Positions 25,927-33,636 of a stretch of 64,000 nt of DNA are shown here, piece after piece (positions within the stretch are counted from its first letter, which is position 1; every line of letters starts with the position of its first letter). Source of the DNA: Prevotellaceae bacterium. GTDB lineage: Bacteria; Bacteroidota; Bacteroidia; Bacteroidales; Paludibacteraceae. The stretch is taken from NCBI GenBank assembly GCA_020636695.1, contig JACJXJ010000002.1, positions 124,001 through 188,000 of the forward strand, read 5' to 3'. The notes beneath the pieces were generated by a model. That model did no database searches. It was not told where the DNA came from and saw only the letters and a program-made list of their open reading frames with translations. The translations under genes were made by a program, and so were the position numbers.

Positions 25927-26640
25927 TTATAAAGGAAGTAATAGAAAGCAGTAATAGAGACCAATAGCCACAAAAAGACCTCCAACTAACCAATTGAGCC
26001 ATTTTTGGACGGTTTGCATTTTTCCATAAAAACTACCGATACTTTTGACACTAAACGCTAGTAACCACGAAACCACAATAACTGGTAAGGCTGTAGCTAC
26101 GGCAAATGCTATAGGTAGCAGATAACCGCCCGTTTCGATGGCTGCCATAGGTATAAGCATGCCAAAATAAAATACGCCGCTAGTAGGACAAAATGCCATG
26201 GCGAATAACACACCTAGCCAAAGCGCACCTAAACCACCTTTTTTAGCTATCTTTTCGCCACCACGACCACTAAAACCAAATTTTGGCAACGGTAATTTTG
26301 AGCCAAATAACATGAATAAACCGATGATGACTAATGCTGGACCAAGTATCATTTCACCGTATTTACCGATGAATTTTTGAATGCCAAATAAACTAGAACC
26401 TTCTTTGAGAATGAGTATTAACACCACACCTAACAACGTGTATGACAAGATACGCCCTAATGTGTATAATAAACCATTCCGAAAAATACGGCGTTGATTG
26501 GTTACATCTTTACTGATATAACCGATGGCGGCAATATTTGTGGCTAAAGGACAAGGGCTTATAGCGGTAAGCAAACCCAATATAAAGGCAGTAACTAGTG
26601 GAAATGAACTCGTATCAAGCCACGTTTGTAGAAAATCCAT
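25927..26640 (-). CDS. ArsG-family (aromatic arsenical) efflux permease, DsbD/CcdA-like
   Basis: A 237-residue membrane protein with about six hydrophobic helices. It has the cytochrome c biogenesis/DsbD-like core, with LTAISPCPLATNIAAIGY near the N-terminus and AMAFCPTSGVFYFG in the middle; the two Cys-Pro pairs (CP...CP) are the usual redox or metal-carrying residues. In this operon, behind ArsF-like and ArsC genes, it matches proteins called ArsG, described as exporters of trivalent aminoaromatic arsenicals. It is the last gene of the ars operon, 21 bp after arsC. Confidence 0.8.
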   Translation of the reverse strand: MDFLQTWLDTSSFPLVTAFILGLLTAISPCPLATNIAAIGYISKDVTNQRRIFRNGLLYTLGRILSYTLLGVVLILILKEGSSLFGIQKFIGKYGEMILGPALVIIGLFMLFGSKLPLPKFGFSGRGGEKIAKKGGLGALWLGVLFAMAFCPTSGVFYFGMLIPMAAIETGGYLLPIAFAVATALPVIVVSWLLAFSVKSIGSFYGKMQTVQKWLNWLVGGLFVAIGLYYCFLLLPL

Positions 26641-26661
26641 ACAATGAATGTGTTAAAATGG

Positions 26662-27132
26662 TCAATTACATCGACAAAAATCGTTCGCACCACAGGTGCA
26701 TTGCATATCTAATTGCTCTTTCAGTTCTTGGCGATAGAAGTTGTAAAAAGTGTGGTCAATGAGATCGCGCACACGACGAAATTCACTTTCGATAAAATCC
26801 TGAGAACCTTGTGCATGGCTTGGATCTTCAAATCCTAGGTGTAAACGCTGTTTTACTTGACCCAAAAACACGGGACAGGTTTCGTTTGCTTCACCACACA
26901 CTGTAATTACATAATCCCACGCTTCATCGATATATTCCGATACATGGTGTGGTCTATGTGCCGAAATATCAATTTGTTTTTCGGCCATTACTTCCACAGC
27001 TAATGGATTGACTTGTTCAGCAGGATGAGTTGCAGCCGAAAATACTTTAAGGGCTTTGTTGTAGGTTTGCATAAAACCATGTGCCATTTGACTGCGGCAA
27101 CTATTACCTGTGCAGAGAATAAGTATTTTCAT
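26662..27132 (-). CDS. arsC: Arsenate reductase, low-molecular-weight phosphatase type
   Basis: A 156-residue ArsC of the thioredoxin-linked family. The catalytic P-loop is LCTGNSCRSQMAHG (Cys7, Cys12, Arg13), with the helper Asp in FEDPSHAQG. It reduces arsenate to arsenite. Two catalytic thiols usually form a cascade with further cysteines near residue 80; here CGEANETCPVF provides two. The last twelve residues, CTCGANDFCRC plus Asn, hold four cysteines in two CxC pairs, an extension I do not regard as standard for the family. Fourth gene after the regulator end of the operon. Confidence 0.92.
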   Translation of the reverse strand: MKILILCTGNSCRSQMAHGFMQTYNKALKVFSAATHPAEQVNPLAVEVMAEKQIDISAHRPHHVSEYIDEAWDYVITVCGEANETCPVFLGQVKQRLHLGFEDPSHAQGSQDFIESEFRRVRDLIDHTFYNFYRQELKEQLDMQCTCGANDFCRCN

Positions 27133-27163
27133 AACAAGGGTTTAAATACAGTTCTATAAATCA

Positions 27164-27598
27164 TTAATTCAGAACTTCATCCAATTTTTCTTTCAATCCT
27201 TTTTTGAATGCTTCAGGCTGATTTTTAGCATACGAAAAAGCAAAATCGGTCATATTTGTTTTAATGGAAACACCATTGATCCATTTGGTTACAAATAACG
27301 AAGAAAATGCCACTTCGTATTTATCGGCAATAGCTTCATTCTCTGGTTGAGAAATATCAATAACATGAAATACGATGGTTCCATTTTTGACCTCTTTAGC
27401 AAAGTTTTCCTCGATGACTTCGCGTGTTAAACGTTCAATGGCATTACACGTTACACAACGTTGTTTGCCATGAAAATAGAGCACTTCTACTCCATTTTCT
27501 ATAGTTTCATTTTCAGCCGTTTTTTCGGTAGTAGCTTTTTGGCCACAGGCAACAAATAACAGTGTCACCGTTGCCAATAAAAGTAGCTTGTAATTCAT
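27164..27598 (-). CDS. ArsF-like lipoprotein (nitroreductase subunit ArsF family)
   Basis: A 144-residue lipoprotein: signal peptide with lipobox LLFVACG (Cys18), a short linker rich in Glu/Thr, and a thioredoxin-like domain with HGKQRCVTCNAIE (Cys48, Cys51) and FHVIDISQPENE. It resembles the ArsF family, named in operons that reduce and export nitroaromatic arsenicals. It lies between a small thioredoxin (3 bp gap) and arsC. The redox-active CxxC is visible; the nitroreductase role is transferred from family knowledge, not shown here. Confidence 0.75.
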   Translation of the reverse strand: MNYKLLLLATVTLLFVACGQKATTEKTAENETIENGVEVLYFHGKQRCVTCNAIERLTREVIEENFAKEVKNGTIVFHVIDISQPENEAIADKYEVAFSSLFVTKWINGVSIKTNMTDFAFSYAKNQPEAFKKGLKEKLDEVLN

Positions 27599-27601
27599 GG
27601 T

Positions 27602-27838
27602 TTAATTATTGATAATGAATGATTTTACTTCGTCGATACTTAATCGTTTACCTTTGCTTACCACTTTTTCGTCGATAACTAACGCAGGTAATGACATGAC
27701 GTTATACCCCATAATTTTCATCAAATCTTCTTCTTTTATTACGTCTGCCGAAAGGTTTAATTCTGCCACAGCTTTAATCACTGTTTCGTGTAAGGCTTTG
27801 CATCCTGCGCAGCCCGTGCCAAGTACTTTAATTGTCAT
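27602..27838 (-). CDS. Small thioredoxin-fold protein (redox-active disulfide protein 2 family)
   Basis: A 78-residue glutaredoxin/thioredoxin-like protein with the active site TGCAGCK (Cys10, Cys13) and a cis-Pro block SLPALVIDE. Such proteins are common in bacterial arsenic operons alongside permeases (ArsP) and ArsR, and one is called ArsE in an ArsEFG set. It may supply electrons to ArsC or the ArsF-like protein. Located 6 bp after the DUF1294 gene. Confidence 0.85.
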   Translation of the reverse strand: MTIKVLGTGCAGCKALHETVIKAVAELNLSADVIKEEDLMKIMGYNVMSLPALVIDEKVVSKGKRLSIDEVKSFIINN

Positions 27839-27844
27839 AATGAA

Positions 27845-28123
27845 TTAATTGATAGAATATGAATAGATAATATAAGTTATAACCAGTTGAATGATAAGTA
27901 CAAATGGAATTCCAATAACGAATTTAAGATGTTTGGTTTTGTGTCTAAAAATCCACATACCTAGTAAACCTCCCATGCTTCCGCCCAAAATCGCGAGCGT
28001 GAATAAAGTTGATTCGGATATTCGCCAAACTCCTTTGCGCGCTTTTTGTTTGTCGAAACCCATCACACAAAACGCTAGGATATTGATGGCTAATAAATAG
28101 CCCATTAAAAATGGTTCAATCAT
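27845..28123 (-). CDS. DUF1294 membrane protein
   Basis: A 92-residue protein with three hydrophobic helices and the family block FGFDKQKA-like ([17 protein letters not shown]) plus [17 protein letters not shown]. The ATG at 28123 overlaps the arsR stop by 8 bp (ATGATTGA), so it is coupled to arsR; the longer frame up to 28186 is not used. The function of DUF1294 is unknown. Its place as second gene of an arsenic operon is unusual to me and may be incidental or point to a membrane role in metalloid handling. Confidence 0.8.
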   Translation of the reverse strand: MIEPFLMGYLLAINILAFCVMGFDKQKARKGVWRISESTLFTLAILGGSMGGLLGMWIFRHKTKHLKFVIGIPFVLIIQLVITYIIYSYSIN

Positions 28124-28454
28124 GCTGTTCTTCATGGCAGCCACAACTGCCTTTTTTACACACACAATCGTTGAAAAAATCGGCAAAAATAACCCGTGCT
28201 AATTCCCAATTTTCTTTATGGATGCAATAACGAACTTTCGGTCCTTCAATGTCACCTTGAATCAAACCAGCTTCTTTGAGTTCTTTTAAGTGTTGCGATA
28301 CGGTGGCTTTAGCAATGGGCAACACATCGTGTATCTCGCCAAAGAAACAGGTTTCCTGACTCGCTAAATAATGTAAAATAGCAATACGTGCAGGATGACC
28401 CAATGCTTTAGCAAAATGGGCAATAGATGCTTGTTTATCGGTATACTCTTTCAT
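28116..28454 (-). CDS. arsR: ArsR/SmtB family transcriptional regulator
   Basis: A 112-residue winged-helix repressor. DNA-binding helix [14 protein letters not shown]; the alpha-3 region ETCFFGEI (Cys36) lacks the full ELCVCDL arsenic site. Instead the C-terminus reads [10 protein letters not shown] (Cys97, 99, 104, 106), a candidate As(III) or Sb(III) site. It is the first gene of the ars operon and its promoter carries a 19-bp inverted repeat around the -7 box. It would release DNA on binding arsenite and so induce the operon and probably the distant arsP gene. Confidence 0.92.
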   Translation of the reverse strand: MKEYTDKQASIAHFAKALGHPARIAILHYLASQETCFFGEIHDVLPIAKATVSQHLKELKEAGLIQGDIEGPKVRYCIHKENWELARVIFADFFNDCVCKKGSCGCHEEQHD

Positions 28455-28466
28455 CTGAAAATAGAA

Positions 28467-28512
28467 TAGGCTTATTTATTGTTCGCAAAAATACGAACAA
28501 TAAATAAGCCTA
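28467..28512 (-). promoter_or_regulatory. ArsR operator/promoter of the ars operon
   Basis: Perfect 19-bp arms (28467-28485, 28494-28512) around an 8-bp spacer. On the minus strand the spacer reads TATTTTTG, a perfect -7 element, with TTG (28516-28514) 20 nt upstream and the arsR ATG 32 nt downstream. The inner halves (TTATTGTTCG/CGAACAATAA) match the arsP operator. The same dyad, 24 bp after the TonB-like stop, could also form a transcript-end hairpin. Confidence 0.85.
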
Positions 28513-28535
28513 CCAAGAAAAATGTCATTTATTTT

Positions 28536-29195
28536 TTATTTAGTGAGTCTAAATGCCACGGGCATAGTATATTTTGAAGCGACAGGTTTTCCGTTTTGCA
28601 TGGCTGGTTTCCATGCTGGGAAGCTGTTTACCACTCGTAAAGCTTCGGCATCTAATTCTGGATGAACGGAACGTACGATGTGTGCTTTAGTGACTTTTCC
28701 TGTTGTATCTACCATAAATTGTACTACTACAACACCTTGTATGGAATCTTTAATGCAAGTTGGTGGATACTTGGTATTTTTTGACAAAAAACTCATCATA
28801 GCCTGACGACCACCAGGAAACTCTGGTGAGGTAGCATCAATTTCATTAATAGTTACTGGGCCTCCTACACGTCCTTGAAGCTGATTAATATCTGATTTAT
28901 CAGTCAGTGTAACAGAACTGTTGTTTTGTAAGTTATTAGACTGATTCGTGGCAGAAAGTCCTGTGAGGGAAGTTATACCAAGAGCAATGCCCAAAACAGC
29001 AACCGCTTTTCCTGATACATGTCTGGCTACTAATTGTTCTTCCAAATACCGAATTTCGGCTTCACATGTAGGACAAGTTCCCGCACAATCGCCTCTATGT
29101 TTACATTGTGAGGTGACGTAAAAAAGATCGTTTTCAATGGCAATTTGTTGCCTAATTTGCTTGAGTATTTTACAAGTCTGTTTTCCGTGTTTCAT
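28536..29195 (-). CDS. TonB C-terminal domain protein with N-terminal four-cysteine motif
   Basis: A 219-residue protein. N-terminal part (about 1-55) has CKHRGDCAGTCPTCEAEI, four cysteines that look like a zinc or Fe-S knot, then one hydrophobic helix (AVAVLGIALGITSLTGL), a linker, and a TonB C-terminal domain (about 130-219: FPGGRQAMMSFLSKNTKYP, VVVQFMVDTTGKV, NSFPAWKPAMQNGKPV). The inner-membrane topology resembles Bacteroidetes TonB-like or M56-associated proteins. No ExbBD genes are near. The function of the cysteine head is unknown. Confidence 0.8.
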   Translation of the reverse strand: MKHGKQTCKILKQIRQQIAIENDLFYVTSQCKHRGDCAGTCPTCEAEIRYLEEQLVARHVSGKAVAVLGIALGITSLTGLSATNQSNNLQNNSSVTLTDKSDINQLQGRVGGPVTINEIDATSPEFPGGRQAMMSFLSKNTKYPPTCIKDSIQGVVVVQFMVDTTGKVTKAHIVRSVHPELDAEALRVVNSFPAWKPAMQNGKPVASKYTMPVAFRLTK

Positions 29196-29222
29196 GGCTG
29201 AATGTATTTATAAATGAAACAA

Positions 29223-30101
29223 TTATTTTTTGACTGGTTTTACTTTATAACCAGCCTTACGAAGTAATGCTATAAGACCGTTTTCACCGGGTAAATGTAG
29301 CGCACCAACCGCTATAAAACAGGATTTTTGATGAATCAATTGTGGAATTGTTTTTACCCATTCTTGATTACGATTGTCTAATAGTTCAAATTGCTCTTGT
29401 TGGGTAGGTGCATATTTTGTTGTATCATTTTGATACAGTGATAAAAGTTCGTTTAAATCGCCTTTTTTGTAAAGATTATTGACGGTTTTTATTTCTGTTT
29501 CAATATCGTTTGCCGATTCAATGGCTCCAACCAACAAAAAAGATTGACGTTCAAGTGATTGTGAATTAAATAACAAATCAATCTGTTTATCAACACTTTC
29601 CAATCCAACGATTGGAATTTGTTTTTTTTCAGCTATTTGTTGAAAAAAGGAATCGAGCTGCCAATCCTGATTTTCTTTTGGATATACCGTATTGTAGAGG
29701 CTCATCACATATATATTGCTAATCATGGCAGGTTTTAACCGTTCCAACGCGCTTAAATTGAGTTTAGCCACCGCTTGTAAAGCCGAATCCACTTTATGAT
29801 ATTCCTCAGGCGACAATAAATTACTGATGGACGTATAACTTGGTATTTGTGCCGCTTCAGTCATTTTATTAATCATGGTAGGATCATTGGCAACAATCTC
29901 TCCTACTACGCATTGAGTGCGATTAAACGCCTTATAAACGCCAGGAATAGAATCTAAAATACTTATTGGCACCAAGTGATGTGTGGCAAACAGATACGAT
30001 TTTTGTTTTAAATGATTACCTGAAATTTCCCATAGCAACTGAGCTTGTATGGTTGAAAAACAAAAACAAGTAACGATTAGACCAATTAAATAGCGTTTCA
30101 T
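29223..30101 (-). CDS. TraB/GumN family protein
   Basis: A 292-residue exported protein. Signal peptide (IGLIVTCFCFSTIQA); LLWEISGNHLKQKSYLFATHHL matches the TraB/GumN start with its GTxH-like motif, and GALHLPGENGLIALLRKAGY the conserved C-terminal block. Distant relatives of Tiki-type metalloproteases belong here; bacterial members are mostly uncharacterised. A -7 box lies 20 nt upstream. It precedes the TonB-like gene by 27 bp and may be cotranscribed with it. Confidence 0.85.
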   Translation of the reverse strand: MKRYLIGLIVTCFCFSTIQAQLLWEISGNHLKQKSYLFATHHLVPISILDSIPGVYKAFNRTQCVVGEIVANDPTMINKMTEAAQIPSYTSISNLLSPEEYHKVDSALQAVAKLNLSALERLKPAMISNIYVMSLYNTVYPKENQDWQLDSFFQQIAEKKQIPIVGLESVDKQIDLLFNSQSLERQSFLLVGAIESANDIETEIKTVNNLYKKGDLNELLSLYQNDTTKYAPTQQEQFELLDNRNQEWVKTIPQLIHQKSCFIAVGALHLPGENGLIALLRKAGYKVKPVKK

Positions 30102-30120
30102 AAGAATAAATGATTTTATG

Positions 30121-30128
30121 CAAAAATA
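30121..30128 (-). promoter_or_regulatory. -7 promoter element of the TraB gene
   Basis: TATTTTTG on the minus strand, perfect TAnnTTTG, 20 nt before the ATG at 30101. Confidence 0.55.
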
Positions 30129-30194
30129 GGTATTCTATTTTATTTACCACTATTTTAATGGAAATAAAACGATACATCGGTTAGAAATAAACTG

Positions 30195-30202
30195 TATATT
30201 TG
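30195..30202 (+). promoter_or_regulatory. -7 promoter element of the GH114-like gene
   Basis: TATATTTG, perfect TAnnTTTG, 23 nt before the ATG at 30225. Confidence 0.55.
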
Positions 30203-30224
30203 TCCGATTTATTTTACAGCTTCT

Positions 30225-31181
30225 ATGAAAAAGTCTATTTATCTGTTTGTTTTATTGGCCTTGGCTGCTTGCAAACCTCATCCAACATACGATTATAAGC
30301 AAGAAATGCGCGATTTTGTCTGTCATTTGAGTGCTTGGGCTAAAACTCAAAAACCGTCATTCTTAGTTATTCCTCAAAATGGCATTGAATTAGTCACCTT
30401 AGATGGTACAGCCACAGGAACGCCTGCTACAAGCTATTTGAGTGCGATAGATGGCCATGGGCAAGAAGATTTATTCTATGGTTATGATGCCGATAATGAA
30501 ACTACACCTACTGAAGTAAGTGATTATTTACTGCCTTTTTTAACACTTTCACAAGCGGCTGGTAATGTCATTCTAACCACTGATTATTGCTTTTCGGAAT
30601 CTAAAATGGCCGATTCTTACACGCAAAATGCAACTCATCATTTTTTGTCATTTGCTGCACCAGAAAGAGGTTTAGATGTGATACCGAACTACCCTATTTA
30701 CCATGAAAATAAGGACACGATACGTTCATTGCAAGACGCTAAAAATTTTCTATATCTCATTAATCCAGAAAAGTTTGCATCAAAACAAGCGTTTATTGAA
30801 GCAGTTTGCGCTACCAATTACGATGCGTTAATTATGGATTTGTTCTTTCAAGATGGAAGTGCTTTTACGGCCTCAGAAATTGCTCAATTGCGTGTGAAAG
30901 CAAATGGTGGTCGTCGGTTGGTTATTGCTTACATGTCGATTGGCGAAGCTGAAAATTATCGCTATTATTGGAAATCGAGCTGGAATCTTATCAAACCACA
31001 ATGGCTAGATGCCGAAAATCCCGATTGGAAAGGTAATTACAAAGTAAAATATTGGGATAAGGAGTGGCAATCGCTTATTTTTGGAACGCCAGATTCGTAT
31101 TTACAAAAAATAGTAACCGCTGATTTTGATGGTGTTTACCTCGATATTATCGATGCTTTTGAATATTACGAAAATCGTTAA
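30225..31181 (+). CDS. GH114/TM1410-like lipoprotein (endo-alpha-1,4-polygalactosaminidase related)
   Basis: A 318-residue lipoprotein with lipobox ALAACK (Cys17). The barrel shows PSFLVIPQNGIEL, YDALIMDLFFQDG, LVIAYMSIGEAENYR, and DFDGVYLDIIDAFEYY, as in TM1410 and GH114 proteins, which include enzymes splitting poly-galactosamine. Acidic residues at the strand ends (MDLF, GEAE, LDIID) are the likely catalytic ones. Its stop overlaps the stop of the convergent RsmF-like gene by 4 bp. A surface role in polysaccharide breakdown is inference. Confidence 0.8.
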   Translation: MKKSIYLFVLLALAACKPHPTYDYKQEMRDFVCHLSAWAKTQKPSFLVIPQNGIELVTLDGTATGTPATSYLSAIDGHGQEDLFYGYDADNETTPTEVSDYLLPFLTLSQAAGNVILTTDYCFSESKMADSYTQNATHHFLSFAAPERGLDVIPNYPIYHENKDTIRSLQDAKNFLYLINPEKFASKQAFIEAVCATNYDALIMDLFFQDGSAFTASEIAQLRVKANGGRRLVIAYMSIGEAENYRYYWKSSWNLIKPQWLDAENPDWKGNYKVKYWDKEWQSLIFGTPDSYLQKIVTADFDGVYLDIIDAFEYYENR

Positions 31182-32539
31182 ATGACCGTTGGTGCTATGA
31201 CTGTTGGGTCTAATTGCATACGAATGCGCCAATGTTCTGGATACAGATTGTTAGAACGACTACCAATGTTTTTCACCCATCCTAGTGGTCTATTTTGATA
31301 GCAAATGAGCAAAAAACCTTTGGGGCTATCGGGCAAATAAAGCGCTTCGGTACGCAAAAATGCAATGGCCTGATTCCAATTAACTTCCACAGAATTAAAG
31401 GCTTCACGATTCAGCCATTTACTTAGCGCCAATCCTGTTTGCGGTATAAAATCATGCCCTTTTTGTTCTGCCAAGGCTGTGCCAAAATGTATCACATGTT
31501 GTTTATCTAAAACGGCTTGTAAAATGGCGAGATACTCCTTTTTAAAGGCGTAAATCAGTCGTTTGTATTCGATGAGTTCAAACTGTTTATTATCTCGTAT
31601 ATAAGCTTCGCAAGCGCTTAATTTCTTATCTTTGATACTCTGTTTGGGTTTTAATTTTAGCGGATGCTCTACAGCCGTAGTTTTCCGAAGAATAGCTAAA
31701 AAGAAACCTTCTCCAGCCGTTTTATGTGGATAAAAGTGATAACCTTGTTCGGTTTCAGTAATTCCCCACGTTGTATCTAATTTCAAGGTCAATTTTTCAG
31801 CCCCAAACGTGTCGCACAACCATTGGACGTTTTCTTCATTTTCCTGCGTGTTGTACGTACAGGTGCTATACATTAAAATGCCATCTTCTTTTAGGCATTC
31901 CCAAGCGGATTTTAATATATCTTGTTGGCGACTAACACATTGTTTTACATTCGACAATGACCATTCAGAAATAGCCACTTCGTCCTTGCGAAACATGCCT
32001 TCACCAGAACATGGAGCATCTACTAAAACAGCATCAAAAAGTCCAGCAAGTGATTCGAAATCGCGAGGCGCACTATTGGTTACAATCACATTCGGATTTC
32101 CCCATTTTTGAACCGTTTCTGCTAATATTTGCGAGCGTGACCGAATAAATTCGTTACAAACTAATAATCCATTGTCTTTTAGAAATTGTGAAATGAGTGT
32201 CGATTTGCCACCAGGAGCAGCGCATAGGTCAAGCACTATAGCATCGGTAGACACATAGTGTTCTAAGGCTTGCTGAATAAACATCGATGAAGCTTCTTGT
32301 ACATAATAAGCCCCTGCATGAAACAATGGATCGAGCGTGAAATTAGGTCGTTTTTCGAGATAAAAACCTTGTGGACACCACGGAACAGGTTTGAGTGATT
32401 GTGTCAGCGAACATTTGTCGTTCATACGAATGCTCACCATCGGTTCGAGGCTTAAAGCGGCCTCAAATTGCTGCCAATCATCACCTATGATGGGTTGCAT
32501 TTGTGCTATAAAATCATCAGGTAACGACAGCTTGTTCAT
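31178..32539 (-). CDS. rsmF: RsmF/YebU-like rRNA (cytosine-5) methyltransferase
   Basis: A 453-residue NOL1/NOP2/sun family methyltransferase acting on RNA cytosines. SAM-binding LDLCAAPGGKSTL, VDAPCSGEGMFRKD (first catalytic Cys) and MYSTCTYNTQENEE (second Cys) are in order; a C-terminal RsmF-type domain follows (about 300-453). The N-terminal region is shorter than in RsmB. The 16S or other RNA target is transferred from the family. Start MNKLSLPDDF at 32539 is the first ATG. Confidence 0.88.
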   Translation of the reverse strand: MNKLSLPDDFIAQMQPIIGDDWQQFEAALSLEPMVSIRMNDKCSLTQSLKPVPWCPQGFYLEKRPNFTLDPLFHAGAYYVQEASSMFIQQALEHYVSTDAIVLDLCAAPGGKSTLISQFLKDNGLLVCNEFIRSRSQILAETVQKWGNPNVIVTNSAPRDFESLAGLFDAVLVDAPCSGEGMFRKDEVAISEWSLSNVKQCVSRQQDILKSAWECLKEDGILMYSTCTYNTQENEENVQWLCDTFGAEKLTLKLDTTWGITETEQGYHFYPHKTAGEGFFLAILRKTTAVEHPLKLKPKQSIKDKKLSACEAYIRDNKQFELIEYKRLIYAFKKEYLAILQAVLDKQHVIHFGTALAEQKGHDFIPQTGLALSKWLNREAFNSVEVNWNQAIAFLRTEALYLPDSPKGFLLICYQNRPLGWVKNIGSRSNNLYPEHWRIRMQLDPTVIAPTVI

Positions 32540-32561
32540 CTATTGTAGAGATTTGTTGTGA

Positions 32562-33620
32562 TTATTCGTAATCGAAAATAACCTGAGTGTCCAAAGCGTG
32601 AATTCCATTACTTGCGAGCGCCCATAATTCATCTTCACCCGGATAAACACTAACAGGGGCAATAAATTGAACCTGTTGGGTTATATAATCGGTAATACAA
32701 GCGTTATAAGCGATTCCTCCAGTCAAAATAATAGCATCTACTTCGCCTTGTAATACGGTGGCCATAGCGCCAATTTCTTTGGCGACGTTATAAGCTAATG
32801 CATCAAGAACCAATTGTGCCATTTTATCGCCATTTTTGGCACGTTCTACAGCCACATGCGCTTCGTTCGTTCCTAAATGAGCCATTAAGCCCCCTTCGCC
32901 ATTCAGCATTTTTTTTACTTGTTCTTGCGTGTATTTGCCACTAAAACAAAGTGTTGCTAATGCGCTCGACGAAATAGTGCCACTGCGTTCTGGCGAAAAA
33001 GGTCCATAAGCCAACGCATTATTCGTATCGATTACTTTTCCTTTACGATGTGCTCCAACCGAAATACCTCCGCCTAAATGAGCTAAAATAAGGTTTAAAT
33101 CCTCATATTTTGTCTGTTTTTCGTTGGCATAAATCCGAGCCGTTGCTTTTTGATTTAACGCATGAAATATCGAAATGCGTGGAAACAATGGATGTCCGCT
33201 TAAACGCGCCACATCTTCCATTTCGTCCACTACCACTGGATCGGCAATAATAGCTTTGCAACCTATCGAGTTAGCCAAATTAGAAGCGATAAGTCCACCT
33301 AAATTACAAGCGTGTTCGCCATATTTTGCCGATAATAAATCGGCTTTCATTGTTTCGGTAATAGCGTAAACGCCAGAATCCAAAGGTTTTAAGATTCCAC
33401 CTCGACCTACAATAATATCAAAATCGAGCGGAATTTGATTTTCAGTTAAGCAATTCAATAACACCTCTTTACGAAATTCGTATTGCGAAGCTATCGTAGG
33501 GAATGGTTTTAACTCTTCTCCACTGTGACGTAATGTTTGCTGAAAAACTAGCTTTTCATCGTGAAAAACAGCAAATTTAGTAGAAGTTGATCCTGGATTG
33601 ATAACTAAAATTTTATACAT
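32562..33620 (-). CDS. buk: Butyrate kinase
   Basis: A 352-residue acetokinase-family enzyme. LVINPGSTSTKFAVF near the N-terminus binds phosphate, LNLILAHLGGGISVGAH and LTGGIAYN are the nucleotide and substrate blocks. It turns butyryl-phosphate and ADP into butyrate and ATP. It lies 16 bp behind ptb, the usual pairing. Relatives also accept isobutyryl- or isovaleryl-phosphate, so the natural acid is open. Length fits the family. Confidence 0.93.
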   Translation of the reverse strand: MYKILVINPGSTSTKFAVFHDEKLVFQQTLRHSGEELKPFPTIASQYEFRKEVLLNCLTENQIPLDFDIIVGRGGILKPLDSGVYAITETMKADLLSAKYGEHACNLGGLIASNLANSIGCKAIIADPVVVDEMEDVARLSGHPLFPRISIFHALNQKATARIYANEKQTKYEDLNLILAHLGGGISVGAHRKGKVIDTNNALAYGPFSPERSGTISSSALATLCFSGKYTQEQVKKMLNGEGGLMAHLGTNEAHVAVERAKNGDKMAQLVLDALAYNVAKEIGAMATVLQGEVDAIILTGGIAYNACITDYITQQVQFIAPVSVYPGEDELWALASNGIHALDTQVIFDYE

Positions 33621-33636
33621 AGTCAGATTTTAAAGA

